Notes under the pieces: model-generated | Database searches by the model: none | What the model saw: the letters and a program-made list of their open reading frames with translations, nothing else | What the model was told of the DNA's origin: nothing | IMG/VR virus record: IMGVR_UViG_3300038299_000353 | Span: 19,211 to 83,210 of that record | Source of the DNA: a virus | DNA: 64,000 bases | Strand: one strand, 5' to 3' | Part shown: piece after piece, positions 54,580 to 62,568 of the stretch | How positions within the stretch are numbered: the stretch's first letter is position 1 | Layout: every line of letters starts with the position of its first letter | Made by a program: the position numbers and the translations under genes

Positions 54580-55355
54580 AGCCACCAATCTAAAATATAA
54601 TCTGATCTGCCATCGTAGTTAGGGGAGTCTAATCCTTCTATTGGCATGGAATAATTGCATGGGATAAACCCACAGTCTTGAATTTCCTTTTTATTGACAT
54701 ACAGCATTTCTAATGTTTCTGGAAAGTCCATGTATCTTGGACAATGGTTATTCCCATGAGCATGGAATAGTACAAAGTGCTTATTGAGCCAGTTTAAGAA
54801 CTTTTCTTTTTTAGGCATATCCTTTTTTATGTCTAAAATTTTCTGCAACACATTCCATTCTGGCGGATGCTCTTCAATGAGGCCATGACACTCAAAGGAT
54901 ATTTGAGATATGTGTTTTGAAATTATATCTAAATTATCTTCCATGAAAATGTCATATTCACATCCATCTATATCCATCTTAATAGTATACTTACTTTCGT
55001 TGGATTTGAATATCTTATCGAAGTGGGATTTAAAATTATCTTTAGTAACAAACTCCTTATAGAAGGATGCGTTATCAGGAAGATTTTTTCTAGCTGGGTA
55101 GCCGTCTATGGAGCCGTCATACATATGAATTTCTTCACAGATTTCAAAAACATCCTCTTCAAAAGAGCATCCATTTGGATCGCTATTTATGCCATAAGAT
55201 AAAACTCTTGATCCTTCAAAAATCTCCTTAGCCATAACATAGCTGCCATCTTTTTGCCCATATCGAACTCTAGTTAATCCAGATATGTCATTAGGCGTAA
55301 TTAATTTCTTAAGGCTAGAATACTTATTAGGACTTTTTTCATCAAAGTAAATCAT
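54576..55355 (-). CDS. FkbM-like SAM methyltransferase
   Basis: A 259-residue protein with a methyltransferase core: VLSYGINSD at 51-59 for SAM binding, HMYDGS near 77-82, and TIKMDIDGCEYDIFM near 124-138, matching the FkbM KxDxxGxE block. FkbM enzymes methylate sugars or small molecules. It lies between glycosyltransferase genes in an overlapping run, so it likely caps or modifies the growing glycan. A later Cys/His segment (HAHGNNHCPRYMDF) is unexplained. Confidence 0.7.
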   Translation of the reverse strand: MIYFDEKSPNKYSSLKKLITPNDISGLTRVRYGQKDGSYVMAKEIFEGSRVLSYGINSDPNGCSFEEDVFEICEEIHMYDGSIDGYPARKNLPDNASFYKEFVTKDNFKSHFDKIFKSNESKYTIKMDIDGCEYDIFMEDNLDIISKHISQISFECHGLIEEHPPEWNVLQKILDIKKDMPKKEKFLNWLNKHFVLFHAHGNNHCPRYMDFPETLEMLYVNKKEIQDCGFIPCNYSMPIEGLDSPNYDGRSDYILDWWL

Positions 55356-56107
55356 TTAGTATTCTCCTTTGCAAACTCTTCTGAGCCAATGTGGGTAGCA
55401 TTAATCGTATTAGGATCAAAGAAAGCAAATGGGGTATTCACTGTTGCAAAAAGCCCCTTCATGAACATGCCGCTAAGTAATTCGCAATGGGATTTGAATC
55501 TCAAATCATTTCTGTTGATCTGTCTAACTGCCGCATACCAGTCTCTAGTCCTCATTAGAGTTGGCTGAAATGTTATTGTTGGACCATATTGAGTATAATC
55601 TTCATTTTGAATATATATATCTTTTGTTATTTTAGATGCTTTGGATAGGTCTGTGTTTGTATCAGCATTGATTCTAACACAAAGGATATCCTTGTTGCCC
55701 TTCATCAATCTTATGCCTTCCTGAAGGAGGTACATAAGGGGCTTTTGGGTATTTATAATCCAATCATCTTCATGGAAAAGAATAAACTCATTATCGTGGA
55801 CAGAGTCTTGGTTCATTAGGGTCTCCATATCTTTGAAATACTCAACTGCATGATTATTGTTTTTTCTATTCCAGTTGCCTTTTGTTGTAGATACGTCAAT
55901 TTGCTTTGATTCGAAAAAAGATTTTAAATCCTCGCACTTGTCTTCACCTTCTTGGCTATCACATACCTTTATGTGGGCAGATTTGTTAGAAAAACAACCT
56001 TCGTCAATCTTAGAAAGATGATCAACTGTATCTTTAGCACAATCTTTGTAGCCAAAATGACCTTTGGTTGTTGTATACAATGTTAATGATATGGGTAAGC
56101 TATTCAT
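55352..56107 (-). CDS. Glycosyltransferase-like protein (GT-A)
   Basis: A 251-residue protein starting with ISLTLYTTTKGHFGY and containing EFILFHEDDWII with Glu113, Asp114 and Asp115 in DxD position. A later LCVRINADTNTDLS and PTITFQPTLMRTRDW continue the GT-A pattern of nucleotide and acceptor sites. It overlaps the methyltransferase gene by four bases. Substrate is unknown. Confidence 0.65.
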   Translation of the reverse strand: MNSLPISLTLYTTTKGHFGYKDCAKDTVDHLSKIDEGCFSNKSAHIKVCDSQEGEDKCEDLKSFFESKQIDVSTTKGNWNRKNNNHAVEYFKDMETLMNQDSVHDNEFILFHEDDWIINTQKPLMYLLQEGIRLMKGNKDILCVRINADTNTDLSKASKITKDIYIQNEDYTQYGPTITFQPTLMRTRDWYAAVRQINRNDLRFKSHCELLSGMFMKGLFATVNTPFAFFDPNTINATHIGSEEFAKENTK

Positions 56108-56112
56108 GATAA

Positions 56113-56895
56113 TTATAAAAAATCTATTTCAATGTTATGTTTAAAAGTTTCTCTTGATTCTAAATCTTTTTTAGATATTTCAACCTCTTGAATACTTTCT
56201 CCTTTACGGTTTTCCCAATGGGGTTTCCACCAAGAATTAATTTTCGACCTTCTATCTATATCTATATAACCTAAGTGCCAAATGAAAGGATTATGCAGCT
56301 GGCAATATCTGAGAGGATCTATTTGATAATGATGGCATATGTCAATATATGGAACTAAATTATCATCTTCATCGAGAAGTTCGCAGGTATCTGATTTCTC
56401 TATATCAATTTTACCATCTTGCTTTCTAGCAAAAGAGACTACTCCCCTCTTAGTACCCTCTTTCTTACATATATACCATTTTTTATTGATAGAGGAATAT
56501 TCATAATAAGATCCATAAAGATCAATAACTGGAATGAATAAGGATTTTACACTCTCATTTGACAAAAGAGTTTCTGCAAAGCTTTCCCAGGCTTCTGGCT
56601 TTCCGCCCATTCTCTCGTCTAAATCACACTGAACGACAATTTCGTTAGAAGAGTTTTGATGCGAGCTATTTTTAAGCTTACCATCAAACTCAGGATCTTC
56701 CAGTGAAAAATCTTCCTCAATTATCTTTATAGGTTTAGAACTTTCGAGTTCCTTTAGGATTTGTAGAGAGTTGTCTCTAGAGGGTATAGTACTTATGACA
56801 ATTTCATCTACGTACAATTCCCAGTTTTTAATTGCAGAATGAATGTCAAAGTCATTAGACTCTATGTTAAATGCGCTAGTTGCTAGAGATATCAT
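56113..56895 (-). CDS. Glycosyltransferase (GT2 type)
   Basis: A 260-residue protein with ISLATSAFNIES, DEIVISTIPSRDNSLQIL and the metal-binding QCDLDERMGG (Asp91, Asp93, Glu94) found in GT2 enzymes. The second half has Trp-rich segments (INSWWKPHWENRKG). It overlaps the upstream gene by four bases and is separated from the next by a few bases. It is one of five glycosyltransferase-like genes in this run. Confidence 0.75.
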   Translation of the reverse strand: MISLATSAFNIESNDFDIHSAIKNWELYVDEIVISTIPSRDNSLQILKELESSKPIKIIEEDFSLEDPEFDGKLKNSSHQNSSNEIVVQCDLDERMGGKPEAWESFAETLLSNESVKSLFIPVIDLYGSYYEYSSINKKWYICKKEGTKRGVVSFARKQDGKIDIEKSDTCELLDEDDNLVPYIDICHHYQIDPLRYCQLHNPFIWHLGYIDIDRRSKINSWWKPHWENRKGESIQEVEISKKDLESRETFKHNIEIDFL

Positions 56896-57761
56896 ATAGG
56901 CTTTATGTTTTCGTAATCGTGATTGTCTAAAATATCTACTTCACCTAGTATTTTATTTCTATAGAAGTCATTAAGAATTTTCTCTTTATTGATAAGATCT
57001 TTAGTATCTTGATGCATGTCCTGCTCAAAGAACTCAAGGACTGAGTCGTAATTGAATTCAACCCCTTTGCTTAACAGGTGATTTCTAAAATCATGTCTAT
57101 TCTCTAACCTAATTCTAGTAAGTCCTTCATCTTTCTCAGTGCCTAAATAGCACTGCATAGTGTTATCGATTAGATAATATCTAAAAAAATGTTCTACAAA
57201 ATGAAGCTTATCTCTCTCGTTTGGTCTGGTGTTTGTGAAGTATTTTGAACTGTCTTCATAGCCCGCAATCTGCGTAAGCTCAGCAGCTCTATTCATAGGT
57301 CTGATGCATTCATGAGTTCCGTTTTCATATTTCATCCATTCGTTTTTTCTAAAAATAAAACCCTTGCCATGAAGAAAGACTCCCTCAAGGTCATTGTCTA
57401 ACATTGATTTTCTAATCTTCGGAAGATCTATTGTGCAGAAATTTTCTGTCATATTTTCCAATGAGTCTAAAACTACAAAGAAGTCTCCAGAATTCATCAA
57501 TGGGTCAAACAAATATCTATTCCTAGAAAAATCATATCTTCTAATCCAATCAAAAATATGAATTTTACCTTGTCCCCTATTTTCATTTAGCATGCTAAAT
57601 AACTGGCTTTCCTCTTCAGTTAGGAATGGTCCACTCTTATGGAGAACAATATTCAATCCATCGAAATACTTAGCAATAGGGATAATGTTATTTTTTACGG
57701 CTTCAATAGCTGGGCCATAAGTAAGTCCGCATAGCCAAATTTTATTTTTAATCGGTGTCAT
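56892..57761 (-). CDS. Glycosyltransferase-like protein, degenerate DxD
   Basis: A 289-residue protein with GT-A-like order: KIWLCGLTYGPAIEAV, DGLNIVLHKSGP, then RNRYLFDPLM and DFFVVLDSLENM, where the DxD is DSLE (Asp99, Glu102). The loss of a clean DxD means either a divergent enzyme or a non-catalytic partner. It overlaps the flanking genes by 4 and 14 bp. Function is inferred from neighbours. Confidence 0.5.
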   Translation of the reverse strand: MTPIKNKIWLCGLTYGPAIEAVKNNIIPIAKYFDGLNIVLHKSGPFLTEEESQLFSMLNENRGQGKIHIFDWIRRYDFSRNRYLFDPLMNSGDFFVVLDSLENMTENFCTIDLPKIRKSMLDNDLEGVFLHGKGFIFRKNEWMKYENGTHECIRPMNRAAELTQIAGYEDSSKYFTNTRPNERDKLHFVEHFFRYYLIDNTMQCYLGTEKDEGLTRIRLENRHDFRNHLLSKGVEFNYDSVLEFFEQDMHQDTKDLINKEKILNDFYRNKILGEVDILDNHDYENIKPI

Positions 57762-58590
57762 TTTTTATGTCTTCTCTAATTTTTGATTCCACGATTTCAT
57801 TGGTAATAATGTTGTCTCTCCAAGCCTCTGGTACATAGCCCCTTTCGTTGTTTTTCCACCTAGGAAAATCTCCTTTTATCAATCTATCCCACTCCTCTTC
57901 GTTAAGAGGTGGATAAACCTCATGCCTATTCTTCGGGGGGTCAGTAAGAATCCACATCTCCTTGGTCCAGCAAGAATGTTTTAAAATGCAAGGGTCTTCT
58001 TGTGACAATTCTCTTACTGAGTAATAACCTTCGTCAGAAAATACTGTTGGCCTAACATGAGCTATAATGCAATTATTATCTGCAAAAAAATCTTGAACCC
58101 ATTCTTCTACATACTTTTGATCATTCGTGATTCCTGGTCCACCTAAAGTAGGTTTTGGAATTCTTTTATAGAATTCCGTTTTCATCATATTAGCTCTTTC
58201 TGAGAATTTTCCATTCCCTTGATTTCCAGCCAAGTCAATGCAGTGGTATTCGTCCAAAGCTCTAATCATCCCATTCATTGAATCTGCGTCAATCTTTTGA
58301 TTTAGCCTTTGATCGCTTTGGACGTATATCAAATATGGAGTTTTGCAATAATCATACATTTGAACGGTAGCTGGGCCACAGCCAAGATTACTATCGTTTA
58401 TAATTAACTCATCAATTAGCCCATCGTTCAAGAATTGTTTACTATAACTTTTTGGAGTTCCGTTGTCGATAAATAAAATATTAACATCTATTAAAAGATT
58501 TTCAGCTAGGGACATTAGTAGCTCCCTTGACTCGCTCTCTTGAAAAAAGTCAAGAATCCCAATCGTTACCTTATCTGTAAAATCTTCCAT
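57748..58590 (-). CDS. Glycosyltransferase-like protein, first of the run
   Basis: A 280-residue protein with VTIGILDFFQ, ILFIDNGTPKSYS and YLIYVQSDQRLNQ, where the GT2 DxD is reduced to SDQ. The rest is acidic with Trp (EEWVQDFF, ERGYVPEAWRDN). It is the first gene downstream of the palindrome cluster at 58634-58736, so its expression is likely controlled there. Substrate unknown. Confidence 0.6.
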   Translation of the reverse strand: MEDFTDKVTIGILDFFQESESRELLMSLAENLLIDVNILFIDNGTPKSYSKQFLNDGLIDELIINDSNLGCGPATVQMYDYCKTPYLIYVQSDQRLNQKIDADSMNGMIRALDEYHCIDLAGNQGNGKFSERANMMKTEFYKRIPKPTLGGPGITNDQKYVEEWVQDFFADNNCIIAHVRPTVFSDEGYYSVRELSQEDPCILKHSCWTKEMWILTDPPKNRHEVYPPLNEEEWDRLIKGDFPRWKNNERGYVPEAWRDNIITNEIVESKIREDIKNDTD

Positions 58591-58633
58591 AAACTTTTAT
58601 AGTCATATTATGTTTTAAAAACAATTCTTTTTT

Positions 58634-58736
58634 AGAAAACTTGTTTTCTTATTTATTTCTTTAGAAATAAATCTTTATTCTACTCTGTATTCTATGGTAA
58701 ACCATAGGGTTTGGTCAGGGTAAACCTATAGGTTTA
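58634..58736. repeat. Cluster of four perfect palindromes
   Basis: In order: AGAAAAC-TT-GTTTTCT (58634-58649), ATTTATTTCT-TT-AGAAATAAAT (58651-58672, 10 bp arms), CTATGGT-AA-ACCATAG (58692-58707) and TAAACCTATAGGTTTA (58721-58736). The last overlaps the stop of the winged-helix gene. They fill the gap before the sugar operon. They may be protein-binding sites, leader hairpins, or an origin. Confidence 0.9.
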
Positions 58737-59027
58737 GTCTAAATAGGTAGATTTTAATACTCTGGTTCTGCCATCAAAGCACACTTGTTTGATTAAATTG
58801 AGTTTCTTGAGCTTGCAAATTGTATTGGTTATTGTTTGAGGGCTTGTGTTGAATTTTTTGGCTAAAAATGCGTTTGATGCCCAGCATCCTCCCTTGTCGT
58901 CATCGTCTAAGTTAAATATTTCTGCCCATATGCATTTTTCCATCCAAGTTAAGTTCTCATTTTCCCAAATGCTTTTTGGTATCCAAGTGCCTTTCCAAGC
59001 ACGTTTAGGTTGTTTTTTATCTTCCAT
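58734..59027 (-). CDS. Winged-helix DNA-binding protein (HTH_36 type)
   Basis: A 97-residue protein starting at 59027 (an upstream ATG at 59063 lies within the promoter). WIPKSIWENENLTWMEKCIW then the helix-turn-helix SNAFLAKKFNTSPQTITNTI match the HTH_36 family, which includes phage replication organisers and regulators. It starts two bases after the predicted transcript start. It lies opposite the sigma factor gene and next to the palindrome cluster, so it may be a regulator of both or a replication initiator. Confidence 0.8.
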   Translation of the reverse strand: MEDKKQPKRAWKGTWIPKSIWENENLTWMEKCIWAEIFNLDDDDKGGCWASNAFLAKKFNTSPQTITNTICKLKKLNLIKQVCFDGRTRVLKSTYLD

Positions 59028-59035
59028 TTGTGAAT

Positions 59036-59063
59036 GATATAAAATACTTTTAAAAAAAGTCAA
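59036..59063 (-). promoter_or_regulatory. Sigma70-like promoter for winged-helix gene
   Basis: On the minus strand, TTGACT (59063-59058) and TATATC (59041-59036) are 16 bp apart. Transcription would begin near 59029, two bases before the ATG. Confidence 0.6.
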
Positions 59064-59070
59064 CTTTTTA

Positions 59071-59098
59071 TTGACATTTGTAAGTTTTAATGTACCTT
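59071..59098 (+). promoter_or_regulatory. Sigma70-like promoter for phage sigma gene
   Basis: TTGACA (59071-59076) and TACCTT (59093-59098) are 16 bp apart. The -35 box is seven bases from the -35 box of the opposite promoter. Transcription would begin next to the ATG at 59106. Confidence 0.55.
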
Positions 59099-59105
59099 AC
59101 GAAGA

Positions 59106-59630
59106 ATGATTGATGATCTATCTGATTTAGAGCTTACTGAAAATATAAAAAAGGGTATTGACGTAAACAACTGTTTGAAAAAATTACAAGAGAGGCACAG
59201 TGGAATCTTTTATAAAAAGGCCAATGCTTACTCTGGAATAATGGAGATTGAAGATTTAAAGGAAAATCCTTTAAGTTTTTTTTATGATGCTGCAAAAGAG
59301 TTTGATGTTAGTAGGAGCAAATTCTCAACCTGGATAGGCAATAAAGCATTTTGGACTTGTCAGAGCCTTTGCAGCTCAAAGAAATATTTCGTAGAAATAG
59401 AGGACAACCACTTAGTACACATGCCCAATTACGGCAAAAGGGAGTTATTGAGTTATGTTGAAAATGATATTCAAAATGAAGAAAATAGAGAAATTTTAGA
59501 AAAAAGGTTGTCAGGAATGACATTTTCAGAGATAGCTAAAGACATGAATGACAAATATTCTGGCGAATGGATTCGTCAAAAGTACAATAGAATTTTAGAT
59601 AGATATAAACAGATTTTAAATAATGAGTAA
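59106..59630 (+). CDS. Phage RNA polymerase sigma factor
   Basis: A 174-residue sigma-like protein. Residues 1-85 resemble region 2 (ELTENIKKG, FYDAAKEFDVSRSKFSTWIG), which binds core polymerase and reads the -10 box, and residues 130-174 resemble region 4 (SGMTFSEIAKDM and GEWIRQKYNRILDRYK). The size is similar to T4 gp55, the late sigma factor. It would redirect host polymerase to late genes. It has a host-type promoter, so it is made early, and it overlaps the next gene by eight bases. The TGTAATA boxes are its likely targets, by inference. Confidence 0.75.
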   Translation: MIDDLSDLELTENIKKGIDVNNCLKKLQERHSGIFYKKANAYSGIMEIEDLKENPLSFFYDAAKEFDVSRSKFSTWIGNKAFWTCQSLCSSKKYFVEIEDNHLVHMPNYGKRELLSYVENDIQNEENREILEKRLSGMTFSEIAKDMNDKYSGEWIRQKYNRILDRYKQILNNE

Positions 59631-60735
59631 TTTTAGTTTACAGGTCCCCATTAATGGCACTAGCTTAGGTCAAGTATCTACCAATCTTCTATATGAGCTA
59701 TTCTCTAGAAAGCTGGAGCCTAATATTTTTCCAATAGCTGGAATAGATCTATCTTCTTATGAAGATATCATTCCTGAACAGTTCATGGCTTGGTTGCAAT
59801 TGTGTACTCAAAAATCATTGAAAGACTTCAAGAGAACTGAACCGTCCTTGAGAATTTGGCACATCAATGGCTCTCAAGATTCAATCAGTAAAAACCCCTT
59901 CCTTTATTTTTTCCATGAGCTAGATCAACTTACTGCGACTGAAAAAAATATTTTAAACTCCTATGACAAAGTTGCATCACCTTGCTCTTTCACCGAAGAG
60001 GTCTGCAAAGAATATGGAGTTGATAACCACAAAACAATTAACTTAGGTTACAACTCCCTTGCTTTTAAAGAGACTGAAGTTAAAAAGTATGAAAATAATG
60101 AAATTGTAATTGCTTTGGCTGGTAAATTTGAAAAAAGAAAGCATACTGCTAGTATCATTAATTTGTTAAAAAATAAATTTGGGAATGATAAGAGATTTAA
60201 GATACATCTTCATATATTCAATCCCTTTTTCCATCAAGATCCGAATAAATCTATGGAGATAAACAAAATGAAAGTAGTCGAGGCTTGTGATGGAGATGTT
60301 CCCCATAACATGATCTTTATGCCCTACTTTAGAAAGTTAACGGAGTTGAATCAAGCATATAATATTGCAGACATTGTTGTTGATGGAAGCGGTGGAGAAT
60401 CTTGGTCTCTACCTTCTTTCCATATGGCTGGACTCGGCAAGCAATGTGTAGTTAATTTTAATTCTGGAATTAAAGAGTGGGCAACTGATAGTAATTCTAT
60501 TAAAGTGGCTCCTAATGGTAAAATTTCAGCAATCGATAATCTTTTCTTTCAACAGGGGTCTCCATTTAATTGCGGAAATATTTATGATTTAGATATAGAA
60601 AATATGTCTACTTCATTAGATTCTGCCGTTAAAAATGTCCTTGATGGGAAAATTAATGAAGGCGGCAAAAAGCTGCCATCTCAATTCACAGATGCAAAAT
60701 TCTGTGACGAAATACTAGAACTAATAAAAATATAA
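59623..60735 (+). CDS. GT-B glycosyltransferase (GT4-like)
   Basis: A 370-residue enzyme. SPCSFTEEVCKEYG near 119-132 is the typical linker of GT4 proteins, VIALAGKFEKRKH near 162-174 begins the second lobe, and DGSGGESWSLPSFHMAG near 254-270 holds the E-x7-E region with Glu259. It would move a sugar from a nucleotide donor. It is the only glycosyltransferase on the plus strand, overlapping the sigma gene at its start and the small gene at its end. Its acceptor is unknown; virion decoration is plausible because it is expressed with late genes. Confidence 0.75.
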   Translation: MSNFSLQVPINGTSLGQVSTNLLYELFSRKLEPNIFPIAGIDLSSYEDIIPEQFMAWLQLCTQKSLKDFKRTEPSLRIWHINGSQDSISKNPFLYFFHELDQLTATEKNILNSYDKVASPCSFTEEVCKEYGVDNHKTINLGYNSLAFKETEVKKYENNEIVIALAGKFEKRKHTASIINLLKNKFGNDKRFKIHLHIFNPFFHQDPNKSMEINKMKVVEACDGDVPHNMIFMPYFRKLTELNQAYNIADIVVDGSGGESWSLPSFHMAGLGKQCVVNFNSGIKEWATDSNSIKVAPNGKISAIDNLFFQQGSPFNCGNIYDLDIENMSTSLDSAVKNVLDGKINEGGKKLPSQFTDAKFCDEILELIKI

Positions 60736-60941
60736 TGAATACAAGTACTATTAAATCAAAAGTAACAAAGTCTCACGGTAAATTTATGAGAGTAAGTCTA
60801 CAAAATTCTAAAGTTTCCGAATGCTTCATGGGTAAAGTTAAATCTATTGGAGAAACGTTCGTAACCTTTGATCGCTTCTCTGGAAAGCGTGGAGAAATTA
60901 AAGTCCATCGAAACTCAATCAAGAGTCTTGCTGTAGTGTAA
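60735..60941 (+). CDS. Small beta-rich protein
   Basis: A 68-residue basic protein coupled to the upstream gene by TAATG and followed by a terminator. Its strands (FMRVSLQNSKVSECFMGKVKSI and TFVTFDRFSGKRGEIKV) look like an Sm or SH3-type small barrel, which can bind nucleic acid, but no family is recognised. Confidence 0.55.
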   Translation: MNTSTIKSKVTKSHGKFMRVSLQNSKVSECFMGKVKSIGETFVTFDRFSGKRGEIKVHRNSIKSLAVV

Positions 60942-60947
60942 TCGATG

Positions 60948-60976
60948 GCCTTCCTTCGGGAAGGCCTTTCTTTTTT
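60948..60976 (+). terminator. Strong intrinsic terminator
   Basis: GGCCTTC pairs with GAAGGCC around a CTTCG loop, followed by a T run with one C. It ends the sigma operon, and a late box follows. Confidence 0.92.
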
Positions 60977-60988
60977 GCAATATTATTG

Positions 60989-60997
60989 TGTAAAATA
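60989..60997 (+). promoter_or_regulatory. Late-promoter-like box after terminator
   Basis: TGTAAAATA begins 15 bp before the ATG at 61004. Confidence 0.45.
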
Positions 60998-61003
60998 CCT
61001 ATT

Positions 61004-62041
61004 ATGGACACTCGTAATTTTTTAAAAAACGGAAAACAAGTATTGGAAGTATCTTTCTCAGAAGATGAGCTATGTTTTATAGAGATGAGTGAAGCGTCTC
61101 TTGCAGAATCCTTGAAAAAGAAGGTAAAAGAACATAACGAAAAAGTCGGAGACGACAAAAGAAAGAGAGTTACCCTCTCTAAACTAGAAGCGGTATATAA
61201 AAGAGGAGTGGGAGCCTATCGAACAAACCCTCAGAGTGTTAGACCAAGCGTAAAAAGCTCGCAGCAATGGGCTATGGCGCGAGTCAATTCCTTCTTGCAT
61301 GCATTAAGAAATTTAAAATACAAAAGTGGAAAACACGACACTGACTTATTGCCAAAGAGCCACCCAATGTCTGGTCCCTCTGGAAAAGATGGTAGACCTA
61401 AAAAAGCCTCTAAAGAAGCTCCTGAAGGTTATCACTATATGCCTGATGGAAAATTAATGAAAGACTCTGATCATAATGGTGCGGCAAAGTGTAAAGCTGG
61501 AATGGAAGATTATATTTTTTCTACTCCAGAAGGCGCAAGAAAAAAATCAATTCAAATTGGTTTTAAGGGAGAAATTCACACAGACAAAATGGCTGACGGA
61601 ACTCCTATGTATTTTCCAGGACCAAACGAAGACGTTTTCCAAAAATGGTTTAACGAAAATGATTCCCATGATTCTTCTTATAACAAACCAAAGAGTATAA
61701 TGTCTAGTGATTGTGACGATGATTTGGATATAGATGGAAAAGAAGTTGATTCCTTTACCTTTGCGGCTGAATTGAAAAAGGGTGTCAAATTGAATAAACC
61801 ATTTAGAACACCAAAGGGTCCAAAGAAGTTTTCGGTGTATGTTAAAAACGAAAAGGGAAATGTAGTAAAGGTGAATTTCGGAGATCCTAATATGGAAATA
61901 AAGAGAGATGATCCAGCTCGCAGAAAGTCATTTAGAGCTAGGCACAAGTGCGACACAAATCCAGGTCCCAAATACAAAGCCCGCTACTGGTCCTGCAGAA
62001 TGTGGGAATCTGGAGAAAGCGTTAAGGATATTATATCTTAA
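61004..62041 (+). CDS. Structural-type protein with DUF5824-like and Cys C-terminal modules
   Basis: A 345-residue protein from ATG 61004; a TTG 18 bases upstream would include the promoter box and is rejected. Residues about 50-105 (KLEAVYKRGVGAYRTN, then SSQQWAMARVNSFLHALR) match DUF5824, a module of phage proteins. The C-terminus (GDPNMEIKRDDPARRKSFRA, then CDTNPGPKYKARYWSCRMW) is a module often seen at the end of marine phage proteins. The middle is acidic and disordered. It may act on DNA or head assembly; the exact role is unknown. Confidence 0.6.
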   Translation: MDTRNFLKNGKQVLEVSFSEDELCFIEMSEASLAESLKKKVKEHNEKVGDDKRKRVTLSKLEAVYKRGVGAYRTNPQSVRPSVKSSQQWAMARVNSFLHALRNLKYKSGKHDTDLLPKSHPMSGPSGKDGRPKKASKEAPEGYHYMPDGKLMKDSDHNGAAKCKAGMEDYIFSTPEGARKKSIQIGFKGEIHTDKMADGTPMYFPGPNEDVFQKWFNENDSHDSSYNKPKSIMSSDCDDDLDIDGKEVDSFTFAAELKKGVKLNKPFRTPKGPKKFSVYVKNEKGNVVKVNFGDPNMEIKRDDPARRKSFRARHKCDTNPGPKYKARYWSCRMWESGESVKDIIS

Positions 62042-62079
62042 ATAATTGGAATAAGGTTGAAATTATAACATAATGATTT

Positions 62080-62460
62080 ATGCCAGAATACATTTACAAA
62101 CATCCAGAAAGAGAAGAGTATATTGAGTTAATTCAATCGGTGAACGATGAACATGTTTTTCATGATGAGGATGGCTTAAAATGGGATAGATCCTATACTC
62201 CAATAAACTTCAGTACTCATAGTAAAATCGACGCCTTCGACAAAGTAGCCTTTACTGATAAGACTGGAAAAATGAAAGGCACATATGGAGATATGTTGGA
62301 CTACTCTAAAGAGCTTAGCATAGAAAGAGAAGAGAGGCTTGGATATGATCCAGTCAAAAAATCATATTTTGAAAAATATGAAAAAGAAGTAGGTAATAAG
62401 CACGTTGAAGATAAGCCAAAGACTAACTTAGAAAATGATTTTGCTAGTATTATAGACTAA
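62080..62460 (+). CDS. Small acidic protein, unknown
   Basis: A 126-residue protein beginning MPEYIYKHPEREEYIELIQS, similar in style to FmdB-type small proteins but without their Cys pairs. A helical, Lys/Glu-rich C-terminus follows (KSYFEKYEKEVGNKH). It follows the DUF5824-type gene by 38 bp. Such proteins occur in many marine phages, with no known function. Confidence 0.6.
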   Translation: MPEYIYKHPEREEYIELIQSVNDEHVFHDEDGLKWDRSYTPINFSTHSKIDAFDKVAFTDKTGKMKGTYGDMLDYSKELSIEREERLGYDPVKKSYFEKYEKEVGNKHVEDKPKTNLENDFASIID

Positions 62461-62473
62461 CCTATAAATTATG

Positions 62474-62568
62474 GTGTAATAAATATATGGTTATATTTAT
62501 TAAAATATTTAATAAGGCTCTATTTTATTTTTAATTTTTATAAAAATTAATTTAAATATTTATTACAC
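62474..62568. repeat. Inverted repeat with late-box core before LRR genes
   Basis: GTGTAATAAATAT (62474-62486) faces its reverse complement ATATTTATTACAC (62556-62568) across 69 bases. A perfect 20 bp palindrome, 62531-62550, lies between them. The right arm is one base before the ATG at 62570. The left arm contains a TGTAATA late box; the right arm carries the same box on the minus strand. Confidence 0.85.

Noticed and set aside
60986-61003. TTG start 18 bases upstream of the 61004 gene
   Set aside because: It would place the start in the late box; the ATG at 61004 has standard spacing.
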